DNA from: Macrocystis pyrifera
Lineage: Eukaryota > Sar > Phaeophyceae > Laminariales > Laminariaceae
Direction of reading: 5' to 3'
Length of the DNA stretch: 64,000 nt
NCBI GenBank assembly: GCA_031763025.1
Contig: JASSKH010000001.1
Coordinates: 21,925,142 to 21,989,141, forward strand
Program-made: the position numbers and the translations under genes
Notes under the pieces: model-generated
Seen by the model: the letters and a program-made list of their open reading frames with translations, nothing else
Told to the model about the DNA's origin: nothing
Databases searched by the model: none
In this document: positions 11,706 through 25,000 of the stretch, piece after piece
Layout: every line of letters begins with the position of its first letter
Numbering within the stretch: position 1 is the first letter of the stretch

Positions 11706-12524
11706 CTACTCGTACGAATGCGACCGGTGTGATACGGCCGCGGTGTCGACGGCGCCTCGTCTCCCGTTTTCCAGCCTGCGGTGTTTCCCCCCTGCCTTCA
11801 TGCTCCCGTCGGCGTCGCTCGCGGAGCGCAGATTACCGAGATTCATCCACCGAAACAACGGCAATAGAGTGCTCTGTGGGGTATTCGTCGTATCATAATG
11901 CATGGTGGTAATAAGAAGTACATAAATAAATACCTGGTACGTGCAGCAGTATGGTGCCTACCTGGTAGTATCGTGTGAATACGATGCACCATGTGAGCAG
12001 TACCAGTGCACTGCTGTACCAGGGGGATGTACGCAGACAGTAGTAGTAAAGGTAATAGCAGTGTCGGCATTCGTGCAGGACAACGAGTGTCGCACAGTTC
12101 CTCGCATTGCATTTCGCGTACTAATTTGTACCATCCCTGATATAAACACACATATATATCCCAGCCGCATGGGCTGTGCTTCGTGTGGCGGACGCTGTTG
12201 TCTTCGTAATACGAAATGTTTATTACGGGGGACCATAGTAAATAGGACCTACGGTACACACAAAAATTATATATTTACCTAGTTTTACTGACAATATTTG
12301 GTCCCATTTACTATGGTCCCCCGTCGTAGCAGTCTTTTCGCCTCATTTCCCCGTCTGAAGTCTCAAACAATCTCTCAAGCTCCCAAAAGGGTACCTGGTG
12401 CGTAAGTAGGCGTATTTTATACATGGACTTGGACGTGCCCTTCATGATGTGCACTTGACCATCTTCGACCGACATGCCTGCGGCTGCTAGAGGCTGCCAA
12501 TATAGAACGAACCACCGCGTTCGG
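11706..12524 (-). CDS. Possible 3' end of an unrecognised gene, two exons
   Basis: Exon 12524-12395 encodes TRWFVLYW then GQVHIMKGTSKSMYKIRLLT. It joins in phase 0 to exon 11873-11706, which ends at TAG. Splice sites are good (CACCAG|, CAG|GTACCC, CCCACAG|AGC). The RWFVLYW start vaguely recalls the first strand of a PH domain, but the rest does not prove it. Upstream exons were not found. It lies between the TTLL gene and the helicase, pointing the same way as the TTLL. It could be chance open frames with chance splice sites. Confidence 0.33.
12221..12328 (+). mobile_element. MITE family M, copy 4
   Basis: The left end is TA-TTACGGGGGACCATAG. The right end reads CTATGGTCCCCCGTCG-TA with two changed bases. 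It lies just downstream (minus-strand sense) of the proposed exon at 12395-12524. Confidence 0.87.
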
Positions 12525-12905
12525 CTGGTGACCCCATGTCCATGCTGAGAAGGAACAGAGTCCCAGCACGGCTGCGCGCGGTTCGACTCGTGGGAAACGT
12601 GTTTGCCTGTGTATATGCTGGTGGCGTTTATAGTGGTACCGTGCTCATGTCGCGTTGTGAAAAGGTACAGCTGTACTGCTGCTGTGTCTTGGGCTTGGTA
12701 CACCAATACTCTGTGAAGTAGTGCAGGGTTACCCTGAACCTGTTTTTCTACTGCAGCGTGTATTCAACACTTAAGTCCCAAGTATAATGTGTCCCAGAAA
12801 CGTGGGTGCGTTTCTAAGGGAAACAACCCCGGGCAGTCTCAAGGGACTCATCACCTGGCAACTAAAAACCTGGACATTTGGCGTCATTGACGTCGACGAT
12901 ATGAC

Positions 12906-13013
12906 TATTACGGGGGTACATAGTTAGTAGGACCTATGGTATACATAAAAACCTATATATTTACCTATTTTTACTAACAAAATTTGGTCCCGTTAACTAT
13001 GGACCCCCGTAAC
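12906..13013 (+). mobile_element. MITE family M, copy 5
   Basis: The inverted ends read TTACGGGGGTACATAG and CTATGGACCCCCGTAA. TA is present on the left only. The interior matches copies 1-4. Confidence 0.87.
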
Positions 13014-15893
13014 AGGGGACGGGCGTGACGCGTCCTATGGTGAGCATAGCACAACAAAGAACACTTTACATGAAGACTCTCTGATGTAGATAATATGGAA
13101 AAGTCATGGCAGGGCACCGTGCTTTAAAATGCTCTTTCAGTGAGACCTCAGAGTGAAAAAAAGCGTCCCGGCACCAACAGCCACACGAAGAAACCCGGGC
13201 CAGGCTGCTATATAGGTGTCGTCGAGTACCCAAACTAAAACCCAAGGAGCTACCGGTATTGCGCGAGACGCGCGCTGCATGATGTGCAGCAAGCGCTTCT
13301 CACTGAGATGGTTGATAGGTTCGCCCTTCTCGTTTACTTGGTCGCATACAGTAAAGGCCCACGATTAAGAAATAACCTGCAGTAATAAGAACGCAATACT
13401 CAACTTGTTGAAGGACCCTACAGTAAGAAGGTCGGAATAAGAAATCGTGCTCAGTGGCGATCGCTACACTCCATCCTATATAATAGGCTATGCTCAAGGC
13501 TGTTCAAGGATGGTGTCACGGCAAGTTTCTAAGCCTTGCTCACATGAGGTGATTATTGTTGGCGGGCTCATACTGTCACCAAGTGTACGCGCAGCACTTG
13601 GTTGTACCAGGTACCAGGTAGGTTGAACACTTGGTTGTACCAGGTACCAGGTATGTTGAACACTTGGTTGTACCAGGTACCAGGTATGTTGAAGTGTTCC
13701 TCGTAGAACCCGCGATTTGTGCAGTGAGTCGTCGAGCAGCGAGATAGTGTACATCAGTCATGAATGCCTGGTCCCTGCTTTTCTGGTGGCTTTTATTCGA
13801 TCGCGAAGCCTGAACAGTTAATACATTTCGTGTATACCGGCCAGCACCCTCCCTGATTTGTCCCTCGCTGAGAGCAATGACGAAGTCACACTGCTGTATT
13901 TACCTGGAAGGCTAAAGTATAGGTTGGGTTGTCGAACCCTATAAAACCCTCTCTTAGCACTATTCACTTCAAACCAACGCCGATGCAAGAGGACACCCGG
14001 TCTCCTGGCGTAACCTTCCTGATTACTAAACAGCGGCGTATACAGCAGTGCGTGTCAGTTTTAATGGCGTAGCATTTGCCGCGCTACAGATACCGAGGCG
14101 ATCATCAAGGATGAAAATCAGCCGACACGCCCCTCGAAGCAGTGCTCGGTGGTGAAAACTGATGCGTCCTTCCTCATGCGCCCCAAGCGTATTCGTTCTC
14201 CCTTACACGGCCGCTCGTGATAAAATATTGATAATTTCAGGTGTAGTTGCAGTGGGTCATGACGCTTGGAAGTGACAGCCCCTGGATCGTTGAGTCAGCA
14301 TGTCTGCATGTCATGTTGCCCTTTTGTCGGTACATGCCAAATCACAGTGCCGATATTTCCATGGTACGAGCTGTTCTTGCACGACATGGAAACACGCGTC
14401 TACGTACTGATTACGTCAACAGTAGGTAGCAAAGACCTGCACAATTTCGGCCAGTGCTACTTATTGACCCCCCTTGGTTGTATGTGAGTACCTGTATCCT
14501 CTCCCCGTGCAACCGTAGTGCTGTAGTGCGATGAACGGCGAGAGGTAACGCCCTCCGCAAGGAGAGGCCGCTTGGCCCCGTCACCCAGCGCCACTTGCTC
14601 TGCCTCGGGGGGGTTGTCAGAACCACGCCTTTCTTATGCTGGACCAGCGGCAAGTCCCGTCGAAGGCACACGTACTGATTCGCCTCATACTGAACGCCTT
14701 TGCTTCCACATTGGCCTCGCACAAGTCGTACAAAAAAGATCTACTACTCCCCTGGCACTGAACGCCTATGGTTTTCCACACGGGCCTCACTCCGCCCCCT
14801 GTCCCTTGCTCTCCATGTAGTGTCTATTGCGCCGAGCAGTTTATCCTCTCTTACTTGCCGGAGTGTCTTGAACGCCACTTGGTGCTGCTGCTCTCCGAAG
14901 CTCTTCTTGTGATCGGCCCTATCTGGCCGGAGCATTTCGTTTTGCAAGTACGAGTCCCTTAGATGCCGCTGTGTAGAGCCTTAGTACCTGACGTCGCCAC
15001 CGCAGTGCATAGTGCGTTTCGTCGGCCCTGTGCATGGCTCAACTGCACAATCGTGACTAATTTACCTTACCTCACCATTACGGACGGTATTTGTCGCGGA
15101 GGGAGCTACTCGGACCCATTACGTACAGAGCATGTCTCCATCGCCGGGTGTGCCAAGATGAATACGGACGAGCACGTTCCCTACAAAACACGCGCCAGGT
15201 AGTTCTAAATCGTACGCGTATTTTTTGCCGTTTCTGGTCACGAACAACGCCTGTCCCCTCTCGGATTGAGCTATCACGCTTGGCTCACGCTTCCGGGTTT
15301 GTGGGGCTTCCTGTTGATTCTTGCGTCTATGGCAAGTTTCACGCTACGGAATAAGCGCCTGACGAGATTCGCAACCGCAAACATAGGTTTCAAGCCGGGG
15401 GACGGGCAGATAACCTAGGCAGGCAGACGAGGTTTCCTAAGAGGTCGTGGCCGTGCTATGCGTTTTTTTTTCAAGGGACAACAGCATTCATTCACTACGG
15501 CAGCTGCGGTCGCACGGCTACAGCAATCTGCTCGCAGGATAGGATTGGGAAGCCAATCATAATTTTTTCCTGAACAGCGCATCTGTTTCGAGCTCATGTC
15601 CTACGCCATCGCCATCATTGTCTGATCTCATGACGAAGGGCACCCCCCCTTCCCTACTAGTAAACGCCGCACGGTATGTAACAATGGCGGTATGTTCCTC
15701 GCTGAGCAACCGCAGGAGCTGCTGCCAATCCGGCGTGAGTTGGCCGCATTGTCGAATTTATTGAGCCGAAACCATTGCGAGTAACTTAATTGCCGTGCGA
15801 AACTAACCGCGTTATTATTCATCCCGTTCCCCCCATGCGCTGTGCGTATCCCTCCCGTATTCTTCCCATGTCTCTCATATTGCCCCCCTCCAG
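13014..15893. other. Intergenic and probable 5' region of the helicase
   Basis: The helicase must have at least one more exon upstream of 15894, leaving a single base at its donor. I could not place it. The plus-strand frame starting at 14963 begins with an Arg/Ala/Cys-rich, presequence-like stretch (MPLCRALVPDVAT) but has no matching donor I trust. A 33-bp tandem repeat lies at 13595-13693. Confidence 0.4.
13595..13693. repeat. Three exact-length 33-bp tandem repeats with TACCAGGTACCAGGTA
   Basis: The units are 13595-13627, 13628-13660 and 13661-13693, differing by one base (AGG or ATG). Each holds the nested motif TACCAGGTACCAGGTA. The same short motif is scattered elsewhere in the window, for example near 11930, 26510, 44480 and 44650. 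Confidence 0.92.
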
Positions 15894-16030
15894 GGTCGAG
15901 CGTTCTCCGACCGTATCAGGACAACGTGATAGAGCGAGCCGTTGACCTCTACGGGCAGGGGACCCGTCGCCTGTTGATACCGTTGGCAACGGGCCTCGGC
16001 AAAACCGTAATCTTCACGCACCTGCCTCAG
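15894..16030 (+). CDS. Helicase exon with Walker A (motif I)
   Basis: It encodes LRPYQDNVIERA and PLATGLGKTVIF. The acceptor is CCCTCCAG and the donor is CTCAG|GTGAGA, leaving phase 0. The exon opens with two bases of a split codon, so at least one coding exon lies upstream. Confidence 0.92.
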
Positions 16031-19000
16031 GTGAGACGCGCAGGGTTTCTGGCTGAGGGCACGAGAAAACGAAGTTTTATGGGGGTAGATTAATGCGGTG
16101 CGTTGAGTTTCTGTGTGCACGGCCTTGTGCTTGGTATTGGCAAGGGCTGTCCAGCGGCCGTGGTTTGATGGCATTGTGTAGTGATATTGTAACTTGGCAA
16201 GTGACTTTCTTTCATGCGAAAGTACGTGACGGTACACCACCCATTGCAGGACTTCCTCTCACCTTTTTCTTCACAGGTGCTTTTATGTTGACCGGAGTGA
16301 GATCCTGCCCTCCGACTGGACGACTCAACTGACTCTGGGCAGACTCCCCTGAGCGCTGCTATCGAATTTATTGCTGCCCGCTGTTGGGGGGAGAGTGCAC
16401 CGAGGGACGCAGGGTATCTGAAAAGATTTGTTTGGACTCGGTTGTCCGCGACGTTGCCCACACGGGGATAGCAGCCACCAGATTTGGGTGAATCTGCCAG
16501 CGCGATTCGCGTGAACAACTAGACTGTGTACCAGCGAAAACCCGTTGCCGCCTTGGTCAAGTCGGTCATGAGGTCAGCCGTTTGATCCCGTCCGATCCGA
16601 TGTGAGACATTCAGGCAAATTCCCTCCCAGCCTGGTGTAGTCTGCCCCGCTCCACTTTACGCCAATTCAATCGACCCCATCAGACTTAATTATATTCAAT
16701 GCAATCGAGTCCAATCGGTAATATTTGTACCCGTTCATATCCAATCGAACCAAGTTCACCCCAGTCACCTAAGTGCAGCTCAGTCCGATGGAGTCGCTTG
16801 ATCTGATCCCATTTAGCCCAATTCAGTCCAACCCATTTCTATTATATCCCATCCAATCCAATCCATTCTGTCGTAATCCACACCGTGACCGGATCGATCG
16901 ATCCCGATCCAAATAGGCGTTTCCAGAGCTGTGCCGAAGAGGGATCGTGGTGCTGGTCCATCGAAACGAGCTCGTGCAGCAGGTGAAGTCTGCGTTGCGA
17001 GAACCGACGACGTGCGTACTATACGTAGCCCAACGCACGGTAGGTGGTGGGCCGCTTGCAACGTACGGAGCAGATGTCACCACAAACGAAGTCGAGTTCG
17101 TCCCACCCAAAGCTAAGAGGAATGCCTGGTATTAAAATCCAAGGCGCTTGATGGGGCTCTTGTTAGCAACGATTCGCCACGAATGTGGTAAGAAAATATC
17201 GCCGTTTCACGTTTCCTCGTGTTTACGTGCTGGATTTATTTGTTGAGCTGCTGTGTCGGCCGCACGGAGTAGCATATGGCGTTTTCCGTTATCATTCCGG
17301 GATATAACAGGGCGACGGCATGATTCTCCTATCCACCCTCTAAATTGGCCGCCTCTCGAGATAGCGAGGCGTGACTTCCGATCAGACTGCAGTAGTTGCC
17401 ACGTTGAGGTGGCCGAATGGTACAAACGCGTCCCTTTCCCCCGCTGATGTGACATCCGTAGGCGCCCGCCAACGTGACATCCGGCTGGAATGAACAAGGA
17501 CCACGTTTTCGCTCGTCAGTGTCATACGGTCCGCTCTACGGTATTTGTTGGCCCCTCTTGAACTGATTTGCACCACCGCCTTGGGAACGAAGGACTTGAA
17601 ATTTGAATGGGCGCAATATTGCAGTGTTATTACGGGGGTCCATAGTTAATGGGACCGAATTTTGTTAGTAAAAATAGGTAAAAATATAGGTTTTTATGTA
17701 TACCACAGGTCCTATTAACTATGGACCCCCGTAATAGCAGGATTAATAGGCACACCCTATATTGCAGATATTACATACTACGATTCTCGGTGTTTTGTCG
17801 TCACGGCCAAGTGCCAGCAGCATGACCGCGGATAGTATTGAAGTGCCCCTTGAGAGAGAGGCGCATCAACCCCCCCCCCCCCCGTGCCCCCCCCCTAGTA
17901 TATATAGGTTGGGTTGACGTCGGTTGGCGACGACACTGTAAAACATGCTCATCACTACTTGAGCTAGACAACCAGGGTACCTCTTTTTTTTTTTTTTTGG
18001 CGGTCGGTTACAGCTGGTGGTCGAGTTAGATAATTTGTGCGAGGCGAAGAACCTTTACTCCGCACAAGGGGAATGATCACATCACGTAGTGCTTATGGTA
18101 AGGCACCCAAGAGGCAGCTACATCGTACTCCCATTGCTGTCTCTGGAAGTGGCTACACCGGAAGTTAAATTAACTCTTTGAAGCTGTCATCCATATGCAA
18201 GTACGCCTCACAAGCGGTTCTTAGTAGGATGCAGCGCACCCTTCATGCCACTCGCCGGACACCTCGCGGCGCTGCACGCTTGGTGGAAGTAATGCCTGCC
18301 TGGTCGATGAAAATCCGACGTTCCCCGTCCCGGCATTGTGTACAGGCATGCGAAGGTCTATGGTCATACGACCACGGCCATGCATGATATCGGGTACATC
18401 TCTCCTATCGAGCACCCCCCCCCCCCCCCTGGGCCTTGATTTGAGTTGATGCTACAGGCTCGTTCAAGTTAAACGACCGAAGTGTATTCCACAGCCAAAG
18501 CCCACGCCGTTTTTCTCGAGTCAGGCTGCGAAAATTTGCACACGTCCTCTGTGAATCCTTACGAAGACCTGATCCAACGGTTTTTTTTTTTTCTGTTTTT
18601 TTTTTGCCTGATTTTTGTTTTTTTTAGTTTACTTTTAGCAAATTTAAATCGCCGTCGTAGACCAAATATTTTCGGCGTTGTAGACCAAGTGTTTTCGGCG
18701 AAAGAAAAGAAGAACCCCCCCCCCGCAGTTCAGTTCTGGGGAAGGAGATATTCAACACGTGTGCAAAGTTTCAGGGTCTATCTCTGACAAACGGCGTGGA
18801 GATTTGTACTTTGGTGCGAAAAATTGTCAAAATTAGGGATCACCTCATAAGTACTTAGTTTCAGTACTGGATCGCTTTTTTGGCGATATATTGTGCCTAA
18901 TACTGAACTTGCACAGGTCAGGCATTCGATTGTTTGCGCAATGATTTTGGTATAGGATATGCCTTGGAGTACCAGGGACCAGACTGTTGAGAAAAATAAA

Positions 19001-22000
19001 ACGTTTCTTCCTATGGAGACGCCTGCCTGTCACTGGCCGTCTTCAAGGCCCGTGGTTGGTCGGGACACATTTTCGCCACTAGCGCCATCCCTAGGACCCC
19101 AAACAAAAACAAAAAAATCGGTCATGTCACCCTCTTCTGCTGTTCATGGCGGTCAGTATGATATACCAGACACGTCCCATTCGAGTGGACGCTGCTGCCG
19201 GCACTCGTGGGGGAGATAGCTTCGTTTTTTTTCATTTGAAAAATTCGTATACTTGCATGCAGGCCCCCGTCGCGGCCGCGCCGCATCGGGTACCCGAGGT
19301 AAGAGATGCCGAAGGGAATTCTCTTGGTTGTACTCGTGCTCAATATTTACGAATGTTTTTGGGTAAACGAAGGGACGCGATGCCACCGGATTGGCGTTTA
19401 GTACGGGCCTAATATTAATCACCCTTGAGTCCTCCGCGACGAAATGGAATTGACGCCTTGTCCGGTTTTTCTATCGTGCGCAGGCGGCGGCTTCCTTCTC
19501 GAGATTTTTGCCGCATTTCTCCATCGGCGTGGAAAAGGGATCAGAAAAGGCGCACCCCGGCCTCGACGTGGTGAGTCACAAGGAAACGAAAGTCGACCCG
19601 GGCAGCTGGTAGTGTGTTTCGGTGCCTCCTATTGGTTGCTGGTTTATCCAACAAGCCATGCGGCACTGTTTTTCGCGTGCTCTGGCGTGGAGGGTCGGTC
19701 GGTTGCGACACGCGTTTCGCGCGATGCGGATCTTGCAGGCCGGCGTGCAGTCGGCGGGCTGTCCTGCTCCGTGTCTGTGGCTAGACGCGAGTTTCCGGTG
19801 AGGTGTGGGAGCCGCCGCGGAGGCCGTTGCGATGTGAACGTTCCTCCTCGCCTGCAGTAGAAGCACATGCGCGTGACGTATTTCCGACAGCGCAGTGAAA
19901 CTGCGCTTGCAGGTCGAGACTTCGTATTGGTACGCTTGGTTTGAAGACGTTTGTTTTGTCGGTCCGTGGCTTTTGCCCTGACGATTGACAAGTTTAAGTC
20001 GCCGATGTTGGCTGGGAGGACAGGATCAGATCATGCACGCGGTGGTTTGAGCTTCGAGAAAAAAATCAGGCATCGGCGAGTATATGTCTTACTTAATATA
20101 TGGGAGACGTTACATCTCCGGAATTGATGCCTGTACTCGTAGAGGCGTATCTTGAATTCGCAACCGAATGCCTCCACATGCCACTCATTCCTGATTTGCC
20201 GCCGGCGACGGTGCCGCGTACACCCGCACTTTCAGGTGATTGCATCAGTTCAGACGCTCGGAAGACGCGGCTCCGGTGCAGCAAGGCTTCGGCAGTATGC
20301 CTCCTACGGTGGCGTAGTTATCGTCGACGAGGTGAGCCCCGAACGCTTTTCGTATACAGGCGTTTCTTGTTGCCTTGGTTCACTTGCCGAAGCTTGACTC
20401 CATGTGCATCGTTTTTTGTCGGGTTCTACATGCCGCCCGTGTTTTTGTGTCATACCTATCGGGGTTTCTTGGGCGCATCCCGGGTCCTATGTGGACGTGC
20501 TGACGGCGGCCTCTTGTTCATGCTTGTCAAACATGGAGTGCGTCTGAAACCGGCACCAGTCGCTACGAGCCTCGAGTGTGGCGATAATTCGATAATTCTC
20601 CATGATACACACATATTTTTATTCGGTTACGTTGCATAAACACTCGCGCAAGTGAGAAGCTGAGCTCTGCTGTCGGGAGGGCAGGGGCCAGGGGCGAGAC
20701 GGTAGCGCGTTTTCCACGAACAGACGCGTGCTTTGTTATCTACTTGCATCCGCACATGGCTCTAACAGTGCGTATGAAATACGTACTAAATATCATGGAA
20801 AGCCGTAGCCCGGCCCAATTGTCTCCGATCCTGCTGTGTCATGGCAAATCAAAAGCTCGGCGAAGCTGCCTCCGATAATGCTTGTGTCGTGCGGCGCGTT
20901 TTCTGTCTTTCGTTTTTTACCTTGCCAGGCACACCACGTCAAGATGGGTGGTACGTACGACACCGTGCTCAACGCGCTCGGGGTGGGGAGCGAGTGCAAG
21001 GGTGACACACGAGACGGTCGCCTGTTGGCCGGGTTCACCGCTACTCCGCGAAGGTGCTCCCCGCCTGACCCTGGCGTGCTTGTATCTCATTGTCAGATAT
21101 CGGAGTGTTGCTCTGCGTTGGCCTAGCGTGGGTACGTATTACATGCACACCGCCCATGGTTTCCTGGGCGTTTAGATTAACGTGTCGACGCGCGCCGCTA
21201 AACGCGATGACCAGATTGACGCGGTGCTCGTCTCAGAGCTTCTGAAAGATTCGGAAGGGTGTATGTCGCCGATTGTCACATGCGCCCCCGATGTTGGGTC
21301 GGGGAAACTGAGTGTTGTTATGATACTGCCTTGAATGAGGTTGAAAGCCCGGTAATTACCTGGGTTCAGGCACTGGGATCGTATTTGTAATACTTGGAAG
21401 GCGTATCTTAGGTGGAAAACCAGGGGTTTTCCAGAGGGGCACTAGCTTGGTCTCAGTCTCCGCGTGCACGAAAGGAATAAAACTGCTCTTCTTCTATCTC
21501 TAAGCAAGCAACACACGTGATGAGTACCAACGAGTACCGACTTGTTAGGCAAACCTGTCCAGGAATACAAAGTGTTCCGCCTGCTTGATCTCAACAGTTT
21601 TGTGTTGGGGTGTGAAACGCCCTACTACTACTGCGACGAATATCGAATTTTGGAGCTGGCGTTCATGGACTGCCTCCACGCGGGACCGTGCGAGCTGTGT
21701 TGCTATTGATTGTCGCGTTAGCGTCAAGGCATGCCTGGTCTAGCTGCCGTGTAGAATTTCCCTGTGAAAAATGTCGCCCTGGGTGGTTGACGCTTGATCG
21801 ACCGCGGCCGCTCCGCCCTTTGTTGCTTTCTCGCCTCGTATTATGGCTTGCAACGTCTTTTACTGCCCATGGTTTGTTGCAGAGCGGACGGGCTGTCCTT
21901 ACGACCGTTCTTCGACTTCAGCGTAGGAGAACGAGACCTGTCCTGGGGCATTACCAGCGGGTATCTTGTCGACATTCATGCTTACGCGGTGAAAACGGCT

Positions 22001-25000
22001 ACCGATATAGGCGCTGTACCCGTCAGGATGCAGGTACGTGCCCAAGGTACCCCATATTTATAGTGCAGAAATTCGCCTCTGTAAGCGGGCCTATTGCTGG
22101 GCTTCGATAGCAGCTATATGTGCTCTCGAAACGTACTCCGATGCGTCTCTTTCGCCAGGAAGGGCCAGTGGTGAAAGCCTAAACAATGGTATGCACCGAC
22201 TCCTTGGTTTGGTTTCTACTTTGGCGCCTGCTCGGGGGATTGCGCGGGGCGCGCCTATTTGTCCGAAGCGTCTCAGCACGCTGCATCCCCTGCTCTACAG
22301 TAGCTTTTGATTTCGACGTTGTTTTATTGCTATTTATAGCTCGTCGTTTCACTGGTTTGTGTTTTTTTTTTTTCATCCCACGCCCTGGTACCTCTCCTTC
22401 CTCGCCTGGCCTCGGCTGGGAGACATATGTGGAAATCCATTCAAAATGTAGATATCCATGCTCGATTTGACCCCGGCAGATGAACAGCGAGGTGATTTGA
22501 TTGCCTTGGTCGTGGGCAAAACGCCCGCGGCATTCTTGTCCCAGCGACTGCCATTTCTCGCTATGGTCGTTGTCGGGGGTACCTCGCTATTTTTCGGAGA
22601 GTTAGTCGATAGTTTGTGCGAATGTAAGGTGATCCAGTGATATACTGCAGTCAGCGTTCTTTGTTAAAGGTGTGATGGCGGTAGAAGCGACGGCGATAGA
22701 GCCTTCGCCGGGAAGGTACAAAATGCAAGCAGCCCCCAATAGCTTCTCCCCGTCTTGGCCTATCTAGGGGTAACTGCGTTTGCGAGTGGCAAGTATTTGT
22801 CCTTTGCGCATCACATGGGCAAGGTCACCTTGCCGATTTATGCCCCTTCCCCCCGCCACAGGCGGTTCTTAGTGACCCACCCTTCATGCGACTCGCCGAT
22901 CACCTCACGGCGCTCGCGTTTGGTGCAAGCAATGTCTGCCTGGTCGGTGAAAACCCGACGTGCTCCGTCCTGGCATCGTAGGGATGCGAGGGTCTATGGT
23001 CATACGACTACAGTACGGCATGACATTTGTAGACCCCCCTTCATACGAGTTCCAGGGCCGCGCAACTGACATGCTTTCGCTGCATTGCGAATTTTCCAGG
23101 AGTTTTCCACCGGTGCTTTGTCGGCCGCAGTGAACAACGACCTCCGCAACGCGGCCGCAGCCCGCGCAATGCTGGACTATGGAGCGAAAGCTTCGGCGAG
23201 TGGAAACGGAACGAGAAGTCCGAGGTGCGAGAGCTTCTGAGTTCCCGACCACGATGTTGGTCCTTCCCCGTGCGTTGTCGGCTCTTCGTCAGGCGCGTCA
23301 GCTAGAAGTGGCGACGACTGCTTGCGCCTATTGTAGCTTTACTCCGTCATCTCGGCGTTGCTGTTATCGTTCTGGTTGGCGCCTCTGTTGCTATGCGCGA
23401 GATGAGTTACGCGCGAGCAGCGACTACGATAATTGATACCGCGCATGAAGACGTTCGATGTACGGGTGCTCAGTCGCACGCAACACCGTGAACAGCGCTT
23501 GGCGGACGCACAGGCGAAGCAATCGGCGTGTGGAATTGATGGAAATTGAAGAGTTTAAACATGCTTTGCGCTCGTGGGAAGTTGCTATCGGTTTTGCTTG
23601 AGGGGCTGCGCCTTGTAGTGTCGACGAAAACGCAGGCAGATACATGGTTTGCTGGAATGGTGACTTATCGTCCTTCCGACACATGGTGTGATTAAAGGAA
23701 CATGCCACCGGTCCTGTGATGGAGACCATGGACAGGATTTGTTCGCCTGGTCGGTGCGAACGCGGCGTGCTCCGTCCCGGCATTGTAGGGATGCGAGGGT
23801 CTATGGTCAGACGACTACAGCCATACATGATATCGAGTACCCCCCCCTCCCCCTCGCTATCGTATATATAGGTTGAGTTAGCGTCGGTTGGCGACGACAC
23901 TGTAAAACATGCCGCTCACTACGCGAGCTAGACAACCAGGGTACCTTTTTTTTTCTTCTTCTTTGACGGTCGTTTACAGCTGGCGATCGAGTTAGATCAT
24001 TTGTGCGGGGTGGAGATCCTTTACTCAGCACAAGCGGAATGATGGTATCACGTAGTGTTTATGGTAAGGCACCCACGAGACAGTTACATAGTACCCCATT
24101 GCTGTCGCTGGAAGTGGCCACACCGGAACAGAACTCGTTAAAGCTGTCGTCCTTATGCAAGTCCGACTTACAAGCGGTTCTTACTAGGATGCAGCTCAAC
24201 ATTCATGCGACTCGCCGAACACCTCACGGCGCTCCGCGCTTGGTACAGGCAGTGTCTGCTTAGTCGGTGAAAACCCGACATGCTCCGTGACGCGTCCCGG
24301 CATTGTATGGATACGAGGGTCTATGGTCATACGACTACGGCCATGCATGATGTCGAGTACACCCCACTCCCCCTCGCTGTACTACGTATCTGGTATACAT
24401 ATAGGTTGAGTTGGTGTCGGTTGGGCGTCGGTTGGCGACGACGCTGTAAATCACGCCTCACTGCGTGAGCTAGACAACCAGGGTACCGTTTTTTTTGTTT
24501 TTGTTTTACGGTCACCACGACTGGTGGTCGAGTTAGATAATTTCTGAGCGGTGAGACCTTAACTCCGCACAAGGGGGATGGTCGTATCACGTAGTGTTTA
24601 TTGTAAGGCACCCTCGAGGCAGTTACTTAGTACTCCCATTGCTGTCTATAGAAGTGGCCACACCAGAAAATAAATCAATTCATTGACGCTGTCATCCATA
24701 TGCAAGAAAATCTGCCTCGAAAGCGGTTCTTGGTAGGATGCAGCTCGCCCTTCATGCGACTCGCCCAGTACCTTAGGGTGCTTCGCGTTTGGTGCAAGCA
24801 ATGTTTGCCTGGTCGGTGAAAACCCGACGTGCTCCGTCCCCGCATTGTAGTGATGCGAGGATCTATGGTCATACGACTACGACGATGCATGATATCAAGT
24901 GCACCTCCATCCTATCGCTGTAAAACTCGAGACACGTATCAACAGGTTTAATTCCATCTTGGTGCAACACGAATATCATCGGTACGCCCCCGCGCTGCGC

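Noticed and set aside
21181-21330. Plus-strand stretch reading INVSTRAAKRDDQIDAVLV as a helicase exon
   Set aside because: It resembles coding sequence, but its phase and order do not fit between the exons at 20929 and 21883.
21545-21710. Plus-strand open stretch in a helicase intron reading PVQEYKVFRLLDLNSF
   Set aside because: The helicase joins seamlessly from GFTATPR to ADGLSLRPFF without it. It has no matching splice phase and no family resemblance.
22905-24890. Recurring minus-strand frames reading TIDPRIPTMPGRST
   Set aside because: They are translations of repeat B units; the recurrence comes from the DNA repeat, not from a protein family.
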